DNA of 7,374 nucleotides from Verrucomicrobiota bacterium. GTDB taxonomy: Bacteria; Verrucomicrobiota; Verrucomicrobiia; Opitutales; Opitutaceae. The stretch is taken from NCBI GenBank assembly GCA_023433275.1, contig JAEZDN010000100.1, forward strand, positions 1 through 7,374, given 5' to 3'. The notes beneath the pieces are model-generated. The model was given only the letters and a program-made list of their open reading frames with translations, did not search any database and was not told where the DNA came from. The translations under genes and the position numbers were made by a program. Below, in pieces: positions 5,226 through 7,374 of the stretch. Every line of letters begins with the position of its first letter. The first letter of the stretch is position 1.

Positions 5226-5657
5226 ATGAAACCGCGGCGGATATCGGACATGCGAGCGATCAAGGCCAGGAAGGAGCATCCGCTCGAATGGTTGACGGAG
5301 GGTGTGCAGAACGAGCCGACGTTCGTGTTCAAAGCGTGGTTCGGTGGGCGGTCGATCATGCTGCGCGGAAAGCATCAGCTTTTCCTGACGACCCAGGGCG
5401 AACCGTGGCAGGGCGTGCTGGTGTGCACGTTTCATGAACACCAGGCCAGCTTGTTGGCGGAATTTCCCGCGCTGAAGAAACACCCGGTGCTGGGGAAATG
5501 GCTCTATTTGCCGGAAACGGCGGAGACGTTCGAACGCGATGCATTGCGGCTCGTGCGGCTCGCGCGGGCCGGCGATGCGAGGATCGGTGTGGCGCCGTCG
5601 GTGAGGAAGGAGCGGAAGGGGAGGAAGAGGAGGAAGAGGGGAAGCAGGAGTGGGTAG
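5226..5657 (+). CDS. Small uncharacterised protein with repeat-derived basic tail
   Basis: This 143-residue soluble protein is one I do not firmly recognise. Visible features are RAIKARKEHPLEWL (10-23), FVFKAWFGGRSIMLRGKHQLFL (33-54), EPWQGVLVCTFHEHQASLLAEFP (59-81) and HPVLGKWLYLPE (86-97), then a helix and RIGVAP (119-124). The FKxWFGGR...L-x-G-K pattern loosely recalls TfoX/Sxy N-terminal-domain proteins, but this is a weak guess. From V126 onward the sequence is Arg/Lys/Gly/Ser-rich, because the reading frame enters a heptad array at 5601. That array also provides the stop, so the ancestral protein probably ended near residue 125. The start is uncertain: ATG 5226 is used because the upstream in-frame ATG at 5193 lies before the 5202-5224 hairpin and would translate it. 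ATG 5250 is a fair alternative. Confidence 0.7.
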   Translation: MKPRRISDMRAIKARKEHPLEWLTEGVQNEPTFVFKAWFGGRSIMLRGKHQLFLTTQGEPWQGVLVCTFHEHQASLLAEFPALKKHPVLGKWLYLPETAETFERDALRLVRLARAGDARIGVAPSVRKERKGRKRRKRGSRSG

Positions 5658-5729
5658 TGAAGAAGTAGCGAGGAGAGGGTAGCGAGGAGAGGGTAGCGAG
5701 GAGTGAGTAGGAGGGAGCAGAAGGAGGGG
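5601..5729 (+). repeat. Heptanucleotide array with 14-bp repeats
   Basis: Purine-rich 7-mers run in phase from 5601 (GTGAGGA, AGGAGCG, GAAGGGG, AGGAAGA). At 5666-5707 a 14-bp unit (TAGCGAG plus GAGAGGG) repeats twice exactly and once with changes. The first 57 bases are coding for the tail of the 5226 gene, including its stop. The other frames have no gene. Confidence 0.8.
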
Positions 5730-5793
5730 GTCGCGGGTGGTGATTGAACTGGGCGGCGGCCTGACCGCGCCCCTCGCTCGCTGCGGGAACTAA

Positions 5794-5817
5794 GGGCGTG
5801 GACGAGCCACGCCCTAC
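5794..5817 (-). repeat. REP-like hairpin, type 2, GTAG foot
   Basis: The stem GGGCGTGG/CCACGCCC encloses loop ACGAG. Against the 1444 copy it carries a compensated pair change (CG to TA), so the stem is preserved although the sequence differs. CTAC is at 5814-5817. Confidence 0.85.
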
Positions 5818-5874
5818 AACCGAACAGTTCGACGGTGCGCACTGTGGTCGCTAGGGATGCGCGGTCCGCGACAT

Positions 5875-6050
5875 TGCCGGGTGAGGGGCACCCGGCCCAC
5901 AAGGGTGGAGGCGCGTCCGGGGGACGCGACATAACGGTCCGCGGGGACGGCGGGCCTCCGAGACAATGCCGGGTGGGGGCACCCGGCCCACAAGGGTGGA
6001 GAGCGTTCCGGGGGACGCGACATCACGGGGCCGCAGGGACGCGGGTCTTT
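5875..6050 (-). repeat. Tandem direct repeat of a three-hairpin cluster, 92-bp period
   Basis: Unit 1 (5875-5961) and unit 2 (5967-6050) share the same order: a type 3 hairpin (5876-5900; 5968-5991), a spacer AAGGGTGGAG, a hairpin CGCGTCC/GGACGCG or its variant (5912-5928; about 6003-6019) followed by CGACAT, and a type 4-like hairpin (5936-5959 with GGAG foot on the minus strand; about 6029-6047, degraded). Divergence is concentrated in hairpin 2 and the type 4 part. Confidence 0.8.
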
Positions 6051-6106
6051 CAGGTCCCAATAACGATTAACTCCTAACTAATAACCGCCGGTCGTGGGCG
6101 GCCGGC
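6029..6106 (-). repeat. Composite module copy downstream of selO
   Basis: On the minus strand after the selO stop comes CCGCC...GGCGG (6101-6085), overlapping an alternative stem CCGGC/GCCGG (6087-6106). Heptads follow (GGTTATT, AGTTAGG, AGTTAAT, CGTTATT), then a degraded type 4 hairpin. The order matches 4147-4078. The GC hairpin may serve as a terminator. Confidence 0.6.
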
Positions 6107-6115
6107 AGTCCGGTC

Positions 6116-7374
6116 CTAGGTGCCGCAGAAGGTTTGATAGTGGGCGGCGTGGGCGTCGGAGGGGGGCTCGCGGAATTCGGCGGGGGCGTGGTCGTGATCG
6201 AAGGGACGCGACAAGGCGTCGAGGAGGCGGTGCAGGGGCGCGAGGTCGCCTCGAACGGCGGCGGTGAGCGCGGCTTCGACGAGGTGGTTGCGCGGGATGA
6301 TCGCGGGATTCGTCGCGCGACGGAGCGCGAGGGACTCGGCGGGGGATTGGGGCTGGCGCGCGAGGCGCGCGGCGTAGCGCTGACGAAATTCCTCCGGGAG
6401 CGGGAGCGCGGTGTCCGGGGAGCGCGCGTCGCAGAACGCGGCGAAGGTGTTCGTGTAGTCGGCCTTCGCCTGATGCATGGCCTCCAGAAGGGATTTGAAC
6501 AGCGCGGCGTCATCGGGCTCGGCGGTGAACAGGCCGAGCTTGGCCCGCATGCCGGCGAGCCAGTGTTCCTGAAAGCGGTCGGGGAAGCGCTGGAGCGAGG
6601 CGGTGGCGCGGGCGATGGCGGTGTTCTCGTCGGCGTCGAGGAGCGGCAGCAGTGTTTCGGCGAAGCGCGTGAGGTTCCATTGCGCGATGGTGGGTTGGTT
6701 GCCGTAGGCATAGCGGCCGTGGCGATCGATGGAACTGAAGACCGTCGCGGGGGCGAAGGTGTCGAGGAAGGCGCAGGGGCCGTAGTCGATGGTCTCGCCC
6801 GACAGGGCCATGTTGTCGGTGTTCATCACGCCGTGAATGAAGCCGATGAGCATCCAGCGCGCGATGAGCGCGGCCTGGCGCTCGATCACGGCATCGAGGA
6901 GCGCCTGGGCGGGTTGATCGGTGCCGGTGAGTTCGGGAAAATGGCGGCGCAACGTGTAGTCCACGAGCGCGCGCACGTGGGCGGGTTCGCCGGCGGCAGC
7001 GGCCCATTGAAAGGTGCCGACGCGAAGGTGGCTCGCGGCGATGCGGGTGAGGACGGCGCCGGGAAGTTCCGTTTCGCGATGCACGGTTTCACCGGTGGTG
7101 GCGACGGCGAGGCTGCGCGTCGTGGGCACGCCAAGAGCGTGCATGGCCTCGCTGATGATGTATTCGCGCAGCATGGGTCCGAGGGCGGCGCGGCCATCGC
7201 CGCGGCGGGAGTAGGGCGTCGGGCCCGGGCCCTTGAGCTGGAGGTCGAAGCGCGCGCCGTCGGGTGTGATTTGTTCGCCGAGCAGAATGGCGCGTCCGTC
7301 GCCGAGCGCGGTGAAGTGTCCGAATTGATGCCCCGCGTATGCCTGCGCGATCGGTTGCGCGCCGGGTGGGAGGG
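6116..7374 (-). CDS. selO: Protein adenylyltransferase SelO (YdiU/UPF0061), N-terminus outside window
   Basis: SelO has a kinase-like fold that binds ATP in a flipped orientation and transfers AMP to Ser/Thr/Tyr of target proteins; it is linked to redox homeostasis. The visible 418 residues carry the family signatures in order: AYAGHQFGHF (11-20), LGDGRAILLGE, LQLKGPGPTPYSRRGDGRA (44-62, with the ATP-site Lys 47), LREYIISEAMHALGVP, PGAVLTRIAASHLRVGTFQ, HGVMNTDN (180-187, Asn/Asp metal-catalytic site) and IDYGP (195-199, the DFG-like position). The C-terminus ends Phe-Cys-Gly-Thr: Cys stands third from the end, where animal SelO has selenocysteine and many bacterial forms have Cys. No in-frame TGA is present. 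E. coli YdiU has 478 residues, so about 60-70 N-terminal residues are missing. The reading frame is open to the window edge. The gene is followed by a hairpin-heptad module. Confidence 0.97.
   Translation of the reverse strand, partial: LPPGAQPIAQAYAGHQFGHFTALGDGRAILLGEQITPDGARFDLQLKGPGPTPYSRRGDGRAALGPMLREYIISEAMHALGVPTTRSLAVATTGETVHRETELPGAVLTRIAASHLRVGTFQWAAAAGEPAHVRALVDYTLRRHFPELTGTDQPAQALLDAVIERQAALIARWMLIGFIHGVMNTDNMALSGETIDYGPCAFLDTFAPATVFSSIDRHGRYAYGNQPTIAQWNLTRFAETLLPLLDADENTAIARATASLQRFPDRFQEHWLAGMRAKLGLFTAEPDDAALFKSLLEAMHQAKADYTNTFAAFCDARSPDTALPLPEEFRQRYAARLARQPQSPAESLALRRATNPAIIPRNHLVEAALTAAVRGDLAPLHRLLDALSRPFDHDHAPAEFREPPSDAHAAHYQTFCGT

Larger units (their letters stand above)
5658..6115. 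other. Gene-free repeat-rich interval between convergent genes
   Basis: These 458 bases between the 5226 gene and selO are almost wholly repeats: the end of a heptad array, a type 2 hairpin, the 92-bp tandem duplication and a composite module. No gene is credible; open frames here translate hairpins into Gly/Arg/Pro-rich strings. Confidence 0.75.

Noticed and set aside
5875..6050. Possible CRISPR-like repeat array
   Set aside because: Only two units, the repeats are long and internally palindromic, spacer-like segments are also repeated, and no cas genes are present.
5504..6060. Several minus-strand frames across the hairpin clusters
   Set aside because: They translate REP hairpins and the 92-bp duplication; repeated peptide words such as WAGCP and LVGRVP come from the DNA repeats.
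6116..6130. Selenocysteine at the SelO C-terminus
   Set aside because: The codon at the expected position is for Cys; no in-frame TGA or SECIS-like structure is needed.
6067..6711. Long minus-strand frame within selO
   Set aside because: Pro/Ser/Arg-rich shadow of selO in another frame; selO itself has clear family motifs.

Overview
The window is high-GC bacterial DNA with unusually loose packing: about 2.5 kb of 7.4 kb (roughly one third) lies outside any credible gene. Start codons mostly lack a clear Shine-Dalgarno sequence, and the gaps are crowded with palindromic elements and 7-nt periodic arrays. Together with the protein types, this suggests a Verrucomicrobiota genome, perhaps of the Opitutales/Opitutaceae. 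That assignment is an impression from style, not a proof.

Layout. Positions 100-1271 (+) hold a two-gene unit with an ATGA overlap: a membrane-anchored DUF2726 protein with nuclease-like motifs and a PIN/NYN-like RNase-fold protein. Positions 1715-2410 (+) encode a short MscS-type channel lacking most of the usual C-terminal domain. Positions 2689-3180 (+) encode a PhnB-like VOC protein. Positions 3470-3739 (-) encode a tiny Ser/Thr/Asn-rich lipoprotein. Positions 4148-4711 (-) encode a four-helix membrane protein of unknown function. Positions 5226-5657 (+) encode a small unrecognised protein with a repeat-derived basic tail. Positions 6116-7374 (-) encode most of SelO (YdiU), the pseudokinase-fold AMPylase, with its N-terminus outside the window. 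Apart from the first pair, the genes look like independent housekeeping or accessory genes, not one pathway.

The most interesting content is between the genes. Two kinds of element recur. (1) REP-like hairpins occur in at least four sequence families. Two families carry, at the 5' foot of the hairpin, the tetranucleotides GTAG or GGAG that mark REP elements handled by RAYT (TnpA-REP) transposases. (2) Heptanucleotide arrays share a degenerate unit of roughly TRARRSY and reach about 36 units at 4722-4978. Some heptad arrays are joined to hairpins in a fixed order (GC-rich hairpin, GGTTATT-type heptads, GGCCCGCG hairpin), forming a composite module of about 70-120 bp seen in three full copies and one partial copy. 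Heptad arrays usually lie just downstream of a gene with the purine-rich strand in the sense direction. In two genes (1715-2410 and 5226-5657) the array runs into the reading frame and supplies the last codons and the stop codon. A 92-bp tandem duplication of a hairpin cluster lies at 5875-6050. No transposase, RAYT, CRISPR array, tRNA or rRNA is visible.
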